From positions 1 to 62,354 of the forward strand of contig NZ_JACSRD010000167.1 of NCBI RefSeq assembly GCF_014879935.1: a DNA stretch of 62,354 nt. Direction: 5' to 3'. The notes beneath the pieces are model-generated. The model was given only the letters and a program-made list of their open reading frames with translations. It was not told the DNA's origin and did not search any database. How positions within the stretch are numbered: position 1 is the stretch's first letter; each line of letters opens with the position of its first letter. This stretch comes from Prosthecobacter sp. GTDB lineage: Bacteria > Verrucomicrobiota > Verrucomicrobiia > Verrucomicrobiales > Verrucomicrobiaceae. Positions 25,258-34,880 of this stretch are shown here, piece by piece. A program made the position numbers and the translations under genes.

Positions 25258-26763
25258 ATGAAGCTTTGCCTCAGCCTTCTAGTCGCCGCGTTTTCAGCAC
25301 ACGCCGCCGAATCGACCTTCTTCGCCTTCGACGACCACAACATCGCCTGGCAGCACAATCTGAAGCTGACCCTCGAAACGGCCCAAAAGCACCCTGCGAA
25401 CCCCGTTTTGCGCAATGGCCCTCCCGGATCGCCCGATGCGGGCCACGCCATCCTTTACGGCACCGTTTTGAAGCAGGGCGACACCTTCCGCATGTGGTAT
25501 CTCGGCATGCACGAGGCGGAGATCGTCAAAGGACAGGCCCCCGGCTGGTGGCGGCCGATGTGCTACGCCGAAAGCAAGGACGGCATCACGTGGACGAAGC
25601 CCGAACTCGGCCTCGTGGACTTCAACGGCAGCAAAAAGAACAACATCTGCCTCATTGAGGGCGAGCCACACTCGATGACCCGCGTGAATGATTTCCTCAG
25701 CGTGCTTTTCGAACCCGAGGAGCCTGATCCGTCGAAGCGCTACAAGTGCGCCTACATCGCGCATATGCCGATTGAGGATGTGAAGGGTGGTCGCAGCAAG
25801 ATCGGGCCGAATGAGAAGCGCTGGGGCTCCTTCGTCACCGCGACGAGCGCCGATGGCCTCACCTGGAAATGCGTTGGCGATCGCCCTGCGAATGCCGAAG
25901 GCGAGCGCTTCGAGGTCAGCGGCCTGTATCGCTTTGGCGATTTCTACTACGCCACCGGTCAATTGCTGAGCCCATGGTCGTGGCGGCCCGATGGCAGCGA
26001 AATCGGCCGCGACATGCTGGCGTATCGCTCGCCGGACTTTGTGACGTGGTCGAAGGCCAAAGCGCTCTCGTATGCACGCCCCGGCCAGCTTTCGAATCCG
26101 CCTGTCAAAGGCCAGCAGATGCACATGGGCGCCGGTTTGTGGAATTGTGGCAACGTCATGGTCGGCCTGCACGGCATGTGGCAGGACGCCGCCGAAAAAC
26201 CGCCCGCAGGCAAAAGCTGGAACCTCGGCGTGCGTGTCGATCTCGGCCTCATGATCAGCAACGACGGCGTGCACTTTCGCGAGCCCGTGCCGGGTTTTCA
26301 GGTCATTCCGCGTGGCAAGGAGGGCGAGTGGGATGACGTCGCTATCCTGCAAGGCCATGCGTTTGTGAACGAAGGCGACCAAACGATGATCTGGTATTCG
26401 CACTGGGACACCGGCGGCGTGCTCGAAAACATGGACATCGGCCTAGCCACGCTGCGTCGCGATGGTTTCGGCTCTCTCTCGCCCAAAGTGACCGAAAACG
26501 ATGCTCACTTCATCACCAGCGCCTTCACCGCAAAGCAAATCGCCCTCAACGTGGACGGTCTTAGCGCGGAAAATCCGCTCTGCGTGCAACTTCTTGACCA
26601 CCTTGACCATCCCCTTGACGATTTTGAAATCACTCTGACCACCAACGGCCTCCACGTGCCTCTGAACTGGCCCAAACCTCTCCCGGCTCACAAAATCGCC
26701 CTGCGCGTGAACTATCCGGCGAACAGCTCCGCAAAAATTTACGCTGTGTATCTCAACGACTGA
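25258..26763 (+). CDS. Secreted five-bladed beta-propeller protein, GH32/GH43-like
   Basis: About 501 aa with a clear signal peptide (MKLCLSLLVAAFSAHAAES). The body shows repeated blades with propeller-glycosidase phrases: FRMWYLGMHE, MCYAESKDGITWTKPELGL, SKKNNICLI, RYKCAYIAH, ATSADGLTWK and ISNDGVHFREP. This pattern is seen in proteins annotated as GH32/GH43-like in Verrucomicrobia and Planctomycetes. The last about 80 residues form a beta-sandwich-like tail. Substrate and catalysis are unknown; I could not confirm a catalytic triad. The start at 25258 is set by the signal peptide. It precedes the amidohydrolase/aminotransferase gene by five bases, suggesting one transcript. Confidence 0.75.
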   Translation: MKLCLSLLVAAFSAHAAESTFFAFDDHNIAWQHNLKLTLETAQKHPANPVLRNGPPGSPDAGHAILYGTVLKQGDTFRMWYLGMHEAEIVKGQAPGWWRPMCYAESKDGITWTKPELGLVDFNGSKKNNICLIEGEPHSMTRVNDFLSVLFEPEEPDPSKRYKCAYIAHMPIEDVKGGRSKIGPNEKRWGSFVTATSADGLTWKCVGDRPANAEGERFEVSGLYRFGDFYYATGQLLSPWSWRPDGSEIGRDMLAYRSPDFVTWSKAKALSYARPGQLSNPPVKGQQMHMGAGLWNCGNVMVGLHGMWQDAAEKPPAGKSWNLGVRVDLGLMISNDGVHFREPVPGFQVIPRGKEGEWDDVAILQGHAFVNEGDQTMIWYSHWDTGGVLENMDIGLATLRRDGFGSLSPKVTENDAHFITSAFTAKQIALNVDGLSAENPLCVQLLDHLDHPLDDFEITLTTNGLHVPLNWPKPLPAHKIALRVNYPANSSAKIYAVYLND

Positions 26764-26768
26764 TTTTC

Positions 26769-29087
26769 ATGTCTCTCCATCTCGTCACCGAACTGACCGA
26801 CACCGACCGCAAGCTGCTCCATCGCGCCATCGACGGCTTTGTGCCGCAAAAAGTCTTCGATGCGCACACGCACCTGTTTCACAGCCGCCATTTCGCGGAG
26901 GGAAAGCGTCCTGTGTTTCTCGATGCGGATCGTGGCTACGGAATGGCCGATTTTCAGGCCGCGATGCAGCTCTGGATGCCGGGCCGCGAGGTCGAAGGAT
27001 TGTTCTTTGGCTATCCGAGCGCTGGAAACGATCGCGTCGGCGAAAACGCATGGCTGCAATCGCAGATCGACATGAACACGAACTCGCGTGCACTCGTGCT
27101 CGCGGCTCCGACCGATGATCCCGCCGAAGTGCGTCGCCTCATGAGCACCGGCGTGTTCATCGGCATCAAGCCATATCGCCTCTATGCCGATGTGCCGGAC
27201 ACGAAGGAGGCGGAAATCGAATCCTTCGCGCCGGAGTGGATGTGGGAGGCCTGTCACGATCACAACGGCATCATGGTCCTGCACATCATGCTCGCCGATG
27301 GCATCACCGATCCGCGTAACATCGAGGCCATCAGCCGTCTCTGCCGCAAATACCCGCGCTGCCAACTCATCCTCGCGCACATCGCCCGCAGTTTTAACTA
27401 CCGCCATGCCCGCGAAGGCCTGCATCACCTCATCGACCTCGACAACGTGGTCGTGGATACTTCCGCCGTGACGCAAGCCGGTGCCTTTCGAGCCGCGATT
27501 GAGATCCTCGGGCCCAAACGCGTGCTCTGGGGCAGCGATTACATGGTCAGCGAACTCCGCGGCTCCTGCATCACGCAGGGCGATGGCTTCACCTGGATTC
27601 ACCCGGAGATCACTGGCGATAAACTGACCATCTTCGGCCAATACACGACCGTCGGCATCGAATCGCTCCTCTGCCTCCGCGAAGCCTGCGAAGACACCGG
27701 TATGACGCAGGGCGACCTGGAGGACATCTTCCGCGAGAATGCGCTGCGGCTAGTGAAGCAAAGTAATGGGGCCATTCCTGGCCCCTCTGACGGGGCAGGA
27801 ATGCCCCGAATACTTGGCCCCGCACTCTGGGAAGAAGCCAAAACCAAAATCTCCTGCGGCACCGGCCTGCTTTCGAAACGCGCCCACCTCTTCGATCCTC
27901 AAACCTGGCCGTCCTACTTCAGCCGCGCGAAAGGCTCCAGTATCTGGGATCTCGATGGCAAACGCTACACCGACTTCACCGGCGGTGTCGGAGCTATTTT
28001 GCTCGGTCACGCGGACGATGAAGTGAACGCAGCGGTGAAGCGTCGCGTGAATCTCGGCAGCTATGCCACGCTCGCCTCGCCGGATGAGGTGAAGCTCGCG
28101 GATGAGTTGCTCGATCTGCACCCCTGGGCCGGCAAAGTGCGCTACGCCCGCGGCGGTGGTGAGGCGCTCGGTCTCGCGGTGCGCATCGCACGTGCCGCGA
28201 CGGGCAAAAGCGGTATCGCGTTCTGCGGTTACCATGGTTGGAGCGATTGGTATCTCGCCGCGAATCTCGGCGATGACGCCGCGCTCGATGGTCACTTGCT
28301 GCCCGGTTTGCAACCGCTTGGTGTGCCACGCGAGCTGGCGGGCACGGCGGTGCCGTTTCGCTACAACGATCCCGCGTCCTTCCAAGCCGCGTTGCAGAAG
28401 CTTGATGGCAAACTCGCCGCCGTCGTGATGGAGCCGATGCGCAGCGAGTTCCCGCGCGATGGCTTCCTGCAAAACGTCATTGATGCCTGCCATGCGGCTG
28501 GTGCCGTGTTTGTGCTCGATGAAGTCACCAGCGGCTGGCGCTTTGGCTTTCCCGGTGCCGCGCCGGTGCTCGGCATCGAGCCGGACCTCGCCGTATATGC
28601 GAAGGCGATGAGCAACGGCTATCCCGCCGGAGCTATCATCGGCAAAAACGAGGTCATGGACGCCTCAAACAACAGTTTCATCTCCAGCAGTTACTGGACC
28701 GATGGCGTCGGCACCGCAGCCTCGCTGGCCTGCATCGGCAAAATGAGGCGTGAAGGCGTGCAAAAGCACGTCTGGAGCCTCGGCGAGCGTTTGCAGGCTG
28801 GTTTGCGCGAAGTGGCCTCGCGGCATCCCGCGCTCGGTTTGAAGGTCGGCGGCATGCCCTGTGCTCCATCGCTCGTGTTTGCCAATCCAGCCGCGAAACC
28901 GCTCATGATCCGTCACATGCTCCAGCGCGGCTTTTTGATGTCGAGCCAGCTTTATGTGACTTGGTGCCACGATGACGAAAAAGTCGCCGGCATGCTTGCG
29001 GCGCTGGATGAAGCACTCGCCATCGTGGCGCAAACACCACTCGACGCGGCTCAAGGACCGCAACAAGGCTTTGCGCGTCTGGTCTGA
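26769..29087 (+). CDS. Amidohydrolase fused to class III PLP-dependent aminotransferase
   Basis: A cytoplasmic protein of 772 aa with two catalytic modules. Residues about 1-335 are an amidohydrolase-2-type TIM barrel: metal-site DAHTHLFH, VLHIML, LAHIARS and WGSDYM. Residues about 365-765 are a class III aminotransferase close to glutamate-1-semialdehyde aminomutases: RYARGGGEALGLAVR, CGYHGWSD, FVLDEVTSGW and AKAMSNGYP, where the lysine should bind PLP. The linker (about 334-350) is encoded by a palindromic repeat. No frameshift is visible, so the fusion seems real. A product passed between an imine/amide-hydrolysing and a transaminating site is an attractive but unproven idea; an amino-sugar or sugar-acid substrate is guessed from the neighbours. 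Confidence 0.85.
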   Translation: MSLHLVTELTDTDRKLLHRAIDGFVPQKVFDAHTHLFHSRHFAEGKRPVFLDADRGYGMADFQAAMQLWMPGREVEGLFFGYPSAGNDRVGENAWLQSQIDMNTNSRALVLAAPTDDPAEVRRLMSTGVFIGIKPYRLYADVPDTKEAEIESFAPEWMWEACHDHNGIMVLHIMLADGITDPRNIEAISRLCRKYPRCQLILAHIARSFNYRHAREGLHHLIDLDNVVVDTSAVTQAGAFRAAIEILGPKRVLWGSDYMVSELRGSCITQGDGFTWIHPEITGDKLTIFGQYTTVGIESLLCLREACEDTGMTQGDLEDIFRENALRLVKQSNGAIPGPSDGAGMPRILGPALWEEAKTKISCGTGLLSKRAHLFDPQTWPSYFSRAKGSSIWDLDGKRYTDFTGGVGAILLGHADDEVNAAVKRRVNLGSYATLASPDEVKLADELLDLHPWAGKVRYARGGGEALGLAVRIARAATGKSGIAFCGYHGWSDWYLAANLGDDAALDGHLLPGLQPLGVPRELAGTAVPFRYNDPASFQAALQKLDGKLAAVVMEPMRSEFPRDGFLQNVIDACHAAGAVFVLDEVTSGWRFGFPGAAPVLGIEPDLAVYAKAMSNGYPAGAIIGKNEVMDASNNSFISSSYWTDGVGTAASLACIGKMRREGVQKHVWSLGERLQAGLREVASRHPALGLKVGGMPCAPSLVFANPAAKPLMIRHMLQRGFLMSSQLYVTWCHDDEKVAGMLAALDEALAIVAQTPLDAAQGPQQGFARLV
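27768..27807. repeat. Palindromic repeat inserted in frame in the domain linker
   Basis: Two short self-complementary units, GGGGCCATTCCTGGCCCC (27768-27785) and GGGGCAGGAATGCCCC (27792-27807), are separated by six bases. Each folds alone, and they are also nearly reverse complements of each other, so a larger hairpin or cruciform is possible. It lies inside the fused amidohydrolase/aminotransferase gene, exactly between the domains, and adds whole codons. It looks like a dispersed genomic palindrome family rather than coding constraint. Confidence 0.7.
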
Positions 29088-29155
29088 AACAAATCGGAAT
29101 TTAGAGTTGGAAAAACCCAGGTCAGACAGAAGGATGCGCCCGCTTTTTGTCACTC

Positions 29156-30547
29156 ATGAACATGACAACACACAAAACTTCAGGCCTGTGCGGACTTTGG
29201 TTCAGTCTGGGCCTCCTTTTCTTCAGTGTGCCGGTTGGGGCCGCCGTTTATGAGGTTGGGCCTGGCCAAAAGCATGCCAGCATTGGCTCCGTGCCGTGGG
29301 AGGCGTTGAAGGCGGGGGACACTGTGCGTATTCACTGGAGGACGGAGCCGTATCGCGAGAAGTGGGTGCTGTGCTGTCGTGGCACCAAGGACAAGCCGAT
29401 CACCGTCACAGGCGTTGCTGGAACGGATGGCCAGTTGCCGGTGATTGAGGGGCAGAACGCCACCACGCGGCCGGGTTTGAACTACTGGGGCCAGGAGCGG
29501 GGTGTTGTGAAAATCGGAGGAGCCAATGTTCCGGCTGACACGATGCCTGCATACATTGTGGTGGAGAACCTCGACATCTCAGGCGGCCGCCCGCCGCATG
29601 TTTTTAATGGGCGGAAGGGGATGACCGCCTACGCCAAGGACGCGGCGGCCATCATTGTCGAAAAGGCCGAGCATCTGGTGTTGAGAAACCTCGTCCTGCA
29701 TGACAGCGGAAACGGATTGATGGTGAGCGCGCAGTCAAGGGATGTGCGTGTGGAGCGCTGTCACCTGCATGGCAATGGAAATCCAGCGAGCATCACCGAA
29801 CACAATGCCTACACGGAGTGCGCAGGGATGGTGTTTGAAGGGAACCACTTCGGTCCGCTGCGTGAAGGATGTGCCGGCAACAATCTCAAGGATCGTTCCG
29901 CCGGGCTGGTGGTGCGCCACAACTGGATCGAGGGAGGGAATCGTCAGCTTGACCTCGTGGATGCCACAGGAAACCCGGCTCTCAATGCTTCCCCCGAATA
30001 CCGGCATACCCACGTTTATGGCAATGTGCTGATCGAGCGCGAGGGCGATGGCAACAACCAGTTCGTCCACTACGGGGGGGATTCCGGCAAGGAGGCAGGA
30101 TATCGGAAAGGGGTGCTGCACTTTTATCACAACACCGTGATCTCCACGCGGAAGAGTTCGATCGCGGTGTTCAGGGTTTCATCGCCGGATGAAACGGTGG
30201 AATGCCACAACAACATCCTGTTTGTGGACTCCAAGGGGAAGAATCTCTCCCTGATGTGCAAGCTCGGTGTGCTCAAACTTGGCAAAAACTGGCTGAATGA
30301 AGGATGGGTGCCGAGCGTGGACGACTTCAAGGGAAGGATTGAAACGCTGGCTTCTTCCGAACTGGGGAAGGAGCCGGGATTCGTAGCATTCAACGAACAG
30401 GATTTCAGTCTGGGGGCCATGTCGCCATGCCTGGGAGCGGCGGCTGACCTGCCCGCCGGTCTGCCACCCGTGGAACTGCGTTACGAGCGACACCAGCAAA
30501 TCGTAAAAATGCCTGCTGAGACCCGCCGCAACATCGGAGCCTGGTAA
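29156..30547 (+). CDS. Secreted right-handed parallel beta-helix protein
   Basis: About 463 aa with a signal peptide (hydrophobic GLWFSLGLLFFSVPVGAA). The rest is a run of beta-helix coils: AYIVVENLDISGG, HLVLRNLVLHDSGNGLMVS, RDVRVERCHLHGNG, GMVFEGNHFG, SAGLVVRHNWIEGGNRQLDL, HTHVYGNVLIE and TVECHNNILFVD. Such helices occur in polysaccharide lyases, pectinases and polymer-binding proteins; the LDLVDA and HVYGNVLI phrases resemble PL6/DUF1565-type proteins. A calcium or Brønsted-base site cannot be fixed by eye. It sits in the secreted-enzyme run and probably acts on a polysaccharide. The ATG at 29156 is chosen; 29162 and an upstream TTG are possible. Confidence 0.75.
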   Translation: MNMTTHKTSGLCGLWFSLGLLFFSVPVGAAVYEVGPGQKHASIGSVPWEALKAGDTVRIHWRTEPYREKWVLCCRGTKDKPITVTGVAGTDGQLPVIEGQNATTRPGLNYWGQERGVVKIGGANVPADTMPAYIVVENLDISGGRPPHVFNGRKGMTAYAKDAAAIIVEKAEHLVLRNLVLHDSGNGLMVSAQSRDVRVERCHLHGNGNPASITEHNAYTECAGMVFEGNHFGPLREGCAGNNLKDRSAGLVVRHNWIEGGNRQLDLVDATGNPALNASPEYRHTHVYGNVLIEREGDGNNQFVHYGGDSGKEAGYRKGVLHFYHNTVISTRKSSIAVFRVSSPDETVECHNNILFVDSKGKNLSLMCKLGVLKLGKNWLNEGWVPSVDDFKGRIETLASSELGKEPGFVAFNEQDFSLGAMSPCLGAAADLPAGLPPVELRYERHQQIVKMPAETRRNIGAW

Positions 30548-30565
30548 CCGAGCCTCTTATCTGTC

Positions 30566-33500
30566 ATGCCTCTGCGTTTAGCCATCCTGCTCCTCGCCAT
30601 TGTTGGCAGGAATTGCTTCGGTGCTACGCCTCCCGCGGCTCCCAAGCCGCCACTCCAAGAGCCATGGGATGAAAGCTATGCCAATCTGGATGCGACAGGT
30701 TCCCATGTGCTCGGCTGTTGGAAGTTTGACGAACTGCCGCTCACAGACGCCACCGGGCGTGGTGGGCAGTTGATGTTGAACGCCGCGGACCTGGTGCCCG
30801 CCGGACGTTTTGGCAGCGGATTCAAAAGCGGCGCACTTGCACGCCTGACGGTGGCGCATCCTCATCATTCGCCCCGGGGGGCGTTTACCGCCGAGATGTG
30901 GGTGAAAGCGTCTGCTGCTGCCATCCCGACGGCATCTGCCTGTCTCCTGGATAAACTGGGCGCAGGCACCACGGACTACTCCTGGAGTCTGCTGCCACCC
31001 GATGAGCGTGGCATGCGGCCGATGATGGTGAAGCTCGGCTTTGGCACGTTTGTGAAGGAGTTTGTCTCTGAGCCAGTGCTGCTGAAGGCGGAGGAGTGGA
31101 AGCATCTGGCCTTCAGTTATGACGGGGAGGGGAAGATCGTCTTCCACGCCGACGGCCAGATGGCTGGCGAGGCCTTCGCGGAACGATGTGGCGCGCTGAC
31201 GCCCGGCATGCAGCCATTGCATCTCGGGATCACATGCATGGGCACGGCGGGTTTCCAGGGAGTGATCGACGAGGTGCGTCTTTGCTCCGGCGCGCGAGGC
31301 TTTGCGGCTTTCGCGCTGGTGATCGATGGCGCGTCACACGTGTGGGAGCGGATGGAGCGCCCGCTTCCGATGAAGATCATCTGCACGAACCTCCGCCGCG
31401 AGGCACTGAGGGCCGCCGACATGACCTATAGTGTGGACGGGGAGGCCCAGACCTTTATTTTCCCAGACCTGGAGCCGGGTGCCACGAATGTGAGTGAATT
31501 CGGTCCCGACACCTCTCTGAAGCCAGGACGCTACATCCTGGAGGTGGCCATTGGCAAAGGACGCCATCGCGTCAGCCGCACCCAGGAGTTTCACATTGTC
31601 GGCAGGCGTCATCACATGCTGCCGGTCGTTCTTGATGGGGCGAATGTGGAACATCTGCCCCAGCTCAATGACCTGGGGTTCACTTTTTGGACCGGAATCC
31701 GCAATGATGACGCGCCCTACCTTGGCACCGCGAACAAAACGCGGCCTGCGACAGTGCGTCCCAGGCTGGAGGCTGGATTGCTGAACGGCATGCGAACGGT
31801 CGCGGCTTTGCAGCACGATGGGATCATGCTTTCGCGGGGACTGCGCAAAGTGGACCGGGATGGCAAGGAATACGTGCCGACTGCGGCGAGCACAGGCTCT
31901 CCCAATGCCGCCGGCCTTCTTGCTGCATGCGGGAACATGTTCACGATTTATTACCGCACCTGCGGTGCCTGGAGCGGTGTGATGATGGGCGCAACGAGCT
32001 TTGGTCTGCAGCCAGGTTTCAGCAAACAGGAAAGGGAGGCTTATCAAAAATTCAGCGGACAGGACATCCCGGCTGATGTGAAAGGGGATGCCGTTTCTTA
32101 CCAGCAACTGCCCGGATTTCCGCAGGACCGGGTCGTTCCGGATGATCATCCAGTCCTGAAGTACTATCGCTGGTATTGGACGGAGGGAAACGGCATCAAC
32201 GCGATGAGCGATGCATGGTACAAGGCCTATGAAAGGCGGAAGCAGGAGCATGTGGAGACGTGGTTCATGCACCATCCGTCGGTTCACCAGCCATCGAAGG
32301 CCGGTTCTTTCGGCGTGGCGGCTCATATCGGCGATCAGAGCGGGGACACACGCGATCCGCTCATGGCCGGGCTTTGCATGGACCAGCAACTGGCCATGGC
32401 GGCGGCCCACAAGCGTGAGATCGGTGTCTTTGGCATTCTTCCGGTGGGCTGGGAGCGTGCGCTTGCTTCTCCGGTGAGTGCGGAGGGCACGGCGGGTTCG
32501 ATTGCACAGATGGATCGGGTGCTGCCGGCTTCCCGCCTCACAATGGCTCCGGCGCTTTTGAAAGCGAATCTATGGACCATGCTGTCCCGTCCCTTGAAGG
32601 GGCTGGTCATCAATGATGGAGCACTGTTATGCCCTGCTACGGGACTTGAGCGGGCGCCATCCGGCACCACACATCCCCAGGCCCTGGAGGCCATGCGGGA
32701 TGTGGCCGATCGGCTGCTGAAGCCTCTGGGGCCCATGCTGGGCAGGCGTCAGACCTGGCACTCACCCGTTGTCCTGCTGGAAAGTTTTACGTCGCAGGTC
32801 ATGGCCGGACGGGGGCTGTATCGTGGTGGTGCCTCCAGCTCACTGGAAGTCTGGCTGGCATTGCAGCGCGCGCACATTCAGACGGAGATGCTCTATGAGG
32901 AGAGCCTGCTGGAGGGTGGTCTGGACGGCAGACAGATACTGATCATGCCAGACTGCGATGTGCTGCCCGCCAGCGTTGTGGAGAAGATTCGCAACTGGCA
33001 GAAAGACGGCGGTAAAGTGCTGGCAGACGACCACCTCTGCCCCGGCCTCAAAGCCGATGGCTCATGGATTGCGAAGGCTCCCGTGCCAGCAGTTGCGCCT
33101 GCGGAAGGCGTTTCTCCTGAGGCGGTGTCTCCGCCTGTGGAGGCTGCTGTGCCGCTCCCGTTGTCTGAGCGGCTCGCGGTTTTGTGCAAAGACCAGGGCT
33201 GGAAACCACGGGCCACCTGCGACCACCCGGATGTGGTGCTCCATGCGAGTCGGAGCGGGGAGGCGACGGTGCTTTTTGTCATCAACGACCGGCGTGAGGC
33301 CGGCACCTATGTGGGCCAGCACGGTCTGGTCAAAGAAAGAGGCCTGCCAGTGGCCACAAAGCTGAATTTCGGCCAGGACAAGGTAAACATCTATGACCTG
33401 ACAGAGGCCAGCTTTCTGCTGCCCAAACGTGAAGACGCCGGGCTGGTCGTTCCACTGGAACTGGGGCCCTCGGAAGGCCGTGTGCTGTTGCTTTCGCCTG

Positions 33501-33805
33501 TGCCCCTGCTGGAAATGCAGGTTGAGGTGCCGGAGACGGCCAAACGCGGCTATTCCGCCGAAGTGCGGGTTCGTCTCATGACCTCTGGTGGCAGGCCCAT
33601 GCCAGCGGCCATTCCGGTGGCGGTCACAATACGGGACGCGGATGGAGCTCCGGCCGAGTTTGACGGACATCATGTGGTGGAAAACGGCGAACTCACTCTC
33701 CGGCTGGACCTTGCCCGAAATGAGACGCCTGGCGCCTGGGAAATTCGTGTGCGCGAACTCGCCTCGGGCATGAAGGCCGTGAAGTGGATGCAGGTGAATC
33801 CTTGA
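30566..33805 (+). CDS. Secreted LamG/concanavalin-like domain protein with glycosidase-like C-terminal half
   Basis: 1079 aa. A signal peptide (MPLRLAILLLAIVGRNCFGA) is followed by a LamG/jelly-roll domain (about 47-240: HVLGCWKFDELP, FTAEMWVKASA, WKHLAFSYDGEGKIVFHADG, GVIDEVRLCSGAR). After a beta-rich linker (about 240-350), residues 350-650 look like a TIM-barrel-type catalytic region without a motif I can name. Residues about 735-850 resemble the trimerisation/glutamine-amidotransferase-like fold of beta-galactosidases (ILIMPDCDVLPASVVEKI, WQKDGGKVLADD). The C-terminal part is an Ig-like beta-sandwich. It starts 19 bp after the beta-helix gene. A carbohydrate-directed extracellular role is inferred. 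Confidence 0.65.
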   Translation: MPLRLAILLLAIVGRNCFGATPPAAPKPPLQEPWDESYANLDATGSHVLGCWKFDELPLTDATGRGGQLMLNAADLVPAGRFGSGFKSGALARLTVAHPHHSPRGAFTAEMWVKASAAAIPTASACLLDKLGAGTTDYSWSLLPPDERGMRPMMVKLGFGTFVKEFVSEPVLLKAEEWKHLAFSYDGEGKIVFHADGQMAGEAFAERCGALTPGMQPLHLGITCMGTAGFQGVIDEVRLCSGARGFAAFALVIDGASHVWERMERPLPMKIICTNLRREALRAADMTYSVDGEAQTFIFPDLEPGATNVSEFGPDTSLKPGRYILEVAIGKGRHRVSRTQEFHIVGRRHHMLPVVLDGANVEHLPQLNDLGFTFWTGIRNDDAPYLGTANKTRPATVRPRLEAGLLNGMRTVAALQHDGIMLSRGLRKVDRDGKEYVPTAASTGSPNAAGLLAACGNMFTIYYRTCGAWSGVMMGATSFGLQPGFSKQEREAYQKFSGQDIPADVKGDAVSYQQLPGFPQDRVVPDDHPVLKYYRWYWTEGNGINAMSDAWYKAYERRKQEHVETWFMHHPSVHQPSKAGSFGVAAHIGDQSGDTRDPLMAGLCMDQQLAMAAAHKREIGVFGILPVGWERALASPVSAEGTAGSIAQMDRVLPASRLTMAPALLKANLWTMLSRPLKGLVINDGALLCPATGLERAPSGTTHPQALEAMRDVADRLLKPLGPMLGRRQTWHSPVVLLESFTSQVMAGRGLYRGGASSSLEVWLALQRAHIQTEMLYEESLLEGGLDGRQILIMPDCDVLPASVVEKIRNWQKDGGKVLADDHLCPGLKADGSWIAKAPVPAVAPAEGVSPEAVSPPVEAAVPLPLSERLAVLCKDQGWKPRATCDHPDVVLHASRSGEATVLFVINDRREAGTYVGQHGLVKERGLPVATKLNFGQDKVNIYDLTEASFLLPKREDAGLVVPLELGPSEGRVLLLSPVPLLEMQVEVPETAKRGYSAEVRVRLMTSGGRPMPAAIPVAVTIRDADGAPAEFDGHHVVENGELTLRLDLARNETPGAWEIRVRELASGMKAVKWMQVNP

Positions 33806-33855
33806 ACCTCCAGATGCCACCAGCCCATCCGTGATCCATAACCCTCACTCCCCTC

Positions 33856-34836
33856 ATGCTCATTGACTGCCACAACCACCTCGGCGCCGACCTGCTGTTT
33901 TACCTGCACGGCGACTTTCCTTACTCGCAGCAGCTCGTGCAGATGCAGCATGAGGGCGGAGCGCTCGGCATCACGCACTGGATCGCGTTTCCGTTCGTCA
34001 GCTACGCGGCGATGGACGTGACGAAGTTCCGCAGCGGCGGGATCGGCTTCGGTCAAGGCGGCCTCGAAACGGTGCCGTATGCTTTTGAAAACAAGCGCCT
34101 GCTTGATGAGTGCCAGAAGCTCTTTCCCGAAGAGGGGAAACGCATCCTGCCCTTCGTCATGGTTGATCCGATGCGGAACACGGACGCGCAGGCCAAGGAG
34201 TTGGTGAAGCTGCGCGGCGAATACCGCTTCCACGGCATCAAGATCCAGAGCACCATCATCCAGTCCTTCATCAAATGCCTCGCGCATGAGGGCAAAGTCT
34301 TCCTTGATCTCGCTCGCGAGTGGGATGTGCCTTTCATCATCCACAGCAGCGTGGCCAAAGATGATCCTTGGGCCCAGGCGCATGACATCATCGACATCGC
34401 CGAGGCGAATCCCGACATCCGCTTTTGCGCGGCGCACTCCTGCCGCTACGACAAAGAATGCCTCGACCGCATCCAGGCACTGCCGAACGCGTGGTTCGAC
34501 AACTCCGCACATTGCATCCACTGCGTCGGCGCGGTGGATGACCTGCCCTACATCGCCCCACGCGAGCGCCGCTTTGACAGCGACTACACCGATCCCGGTC
34601 GCGTGACCGCGGATCTGGCCGCCGCGTATCCAGACAAGTTCATCTGGGGCAGTGACTCACCTTTCTACAGCTACGCCGCCGAGATCAGCGGCAAGGTGGT
34701 GAAACTTATCAGCACCTACGAGGCCGAGATGAAAGCCCTCCGCGCCGCCGGTGACGAAGCCGTCCAGCGCATCACCTGCACGAACACGCTGAAGTACCTG
34801 AAGCTGACAGAGGCCGATTTGAGCCAACTGGCCTGA
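33856..34836 (+). CDS. Amidohydrolase-2 family metal-dependent hydrolase
   Basis: A cytoplasmic TIM-barrel protein of 326 aa. Metal-site motifs are in order: DCHNHLG at the N-terminus, HGIKIQS, PFIIHSSV, FCAAHSCRYD and IWGSDSPFYSY with the conserved aspartate. The family includes decarboxylases, lactonases and amide hydrolases on small carboxylated ring or sugar compounds. It is in the same family as the N-terminal half of the 26.8-kb fusion but clearly a different branch. It follows the LamG gene by about 50 bp on the same strand. The specific reaction cannot be read from sequence. Confidence 0.82.
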   Translation: MLIDCHNHLGADLLFYLHGDFPYSQQLVQMQHEGGALGITHWIAFPFVSYAAMDVTKFRSGGIGFGQGGLETVPYAFENKRLLDECQKLFPEEGKRILPFVMVDPMRNTDAQAKELVKLRGEYRFHGIKIQSTIIQSFIKCLAHEGKVFLDLAREWDVPFIIHSSVAKDDPWAQAHDIIDIAEANPDIRFCAAHSCRYDKECLDRIQALPNAWFDNSAHCIHCVGAVDDLPYIAPRERRFDSDYTDPGRVTADLAAAYPDKFIWGSDSPFYSYAAEISGKVVKLISTYEAEMKALRAAGDEAVQRITCTNTLKYLKLTEADLSQLA

Positions 34837-34880
34837 AACTTCGATTCTTGACCCTTTTTGAACTCGCCATACTTTTCCGC

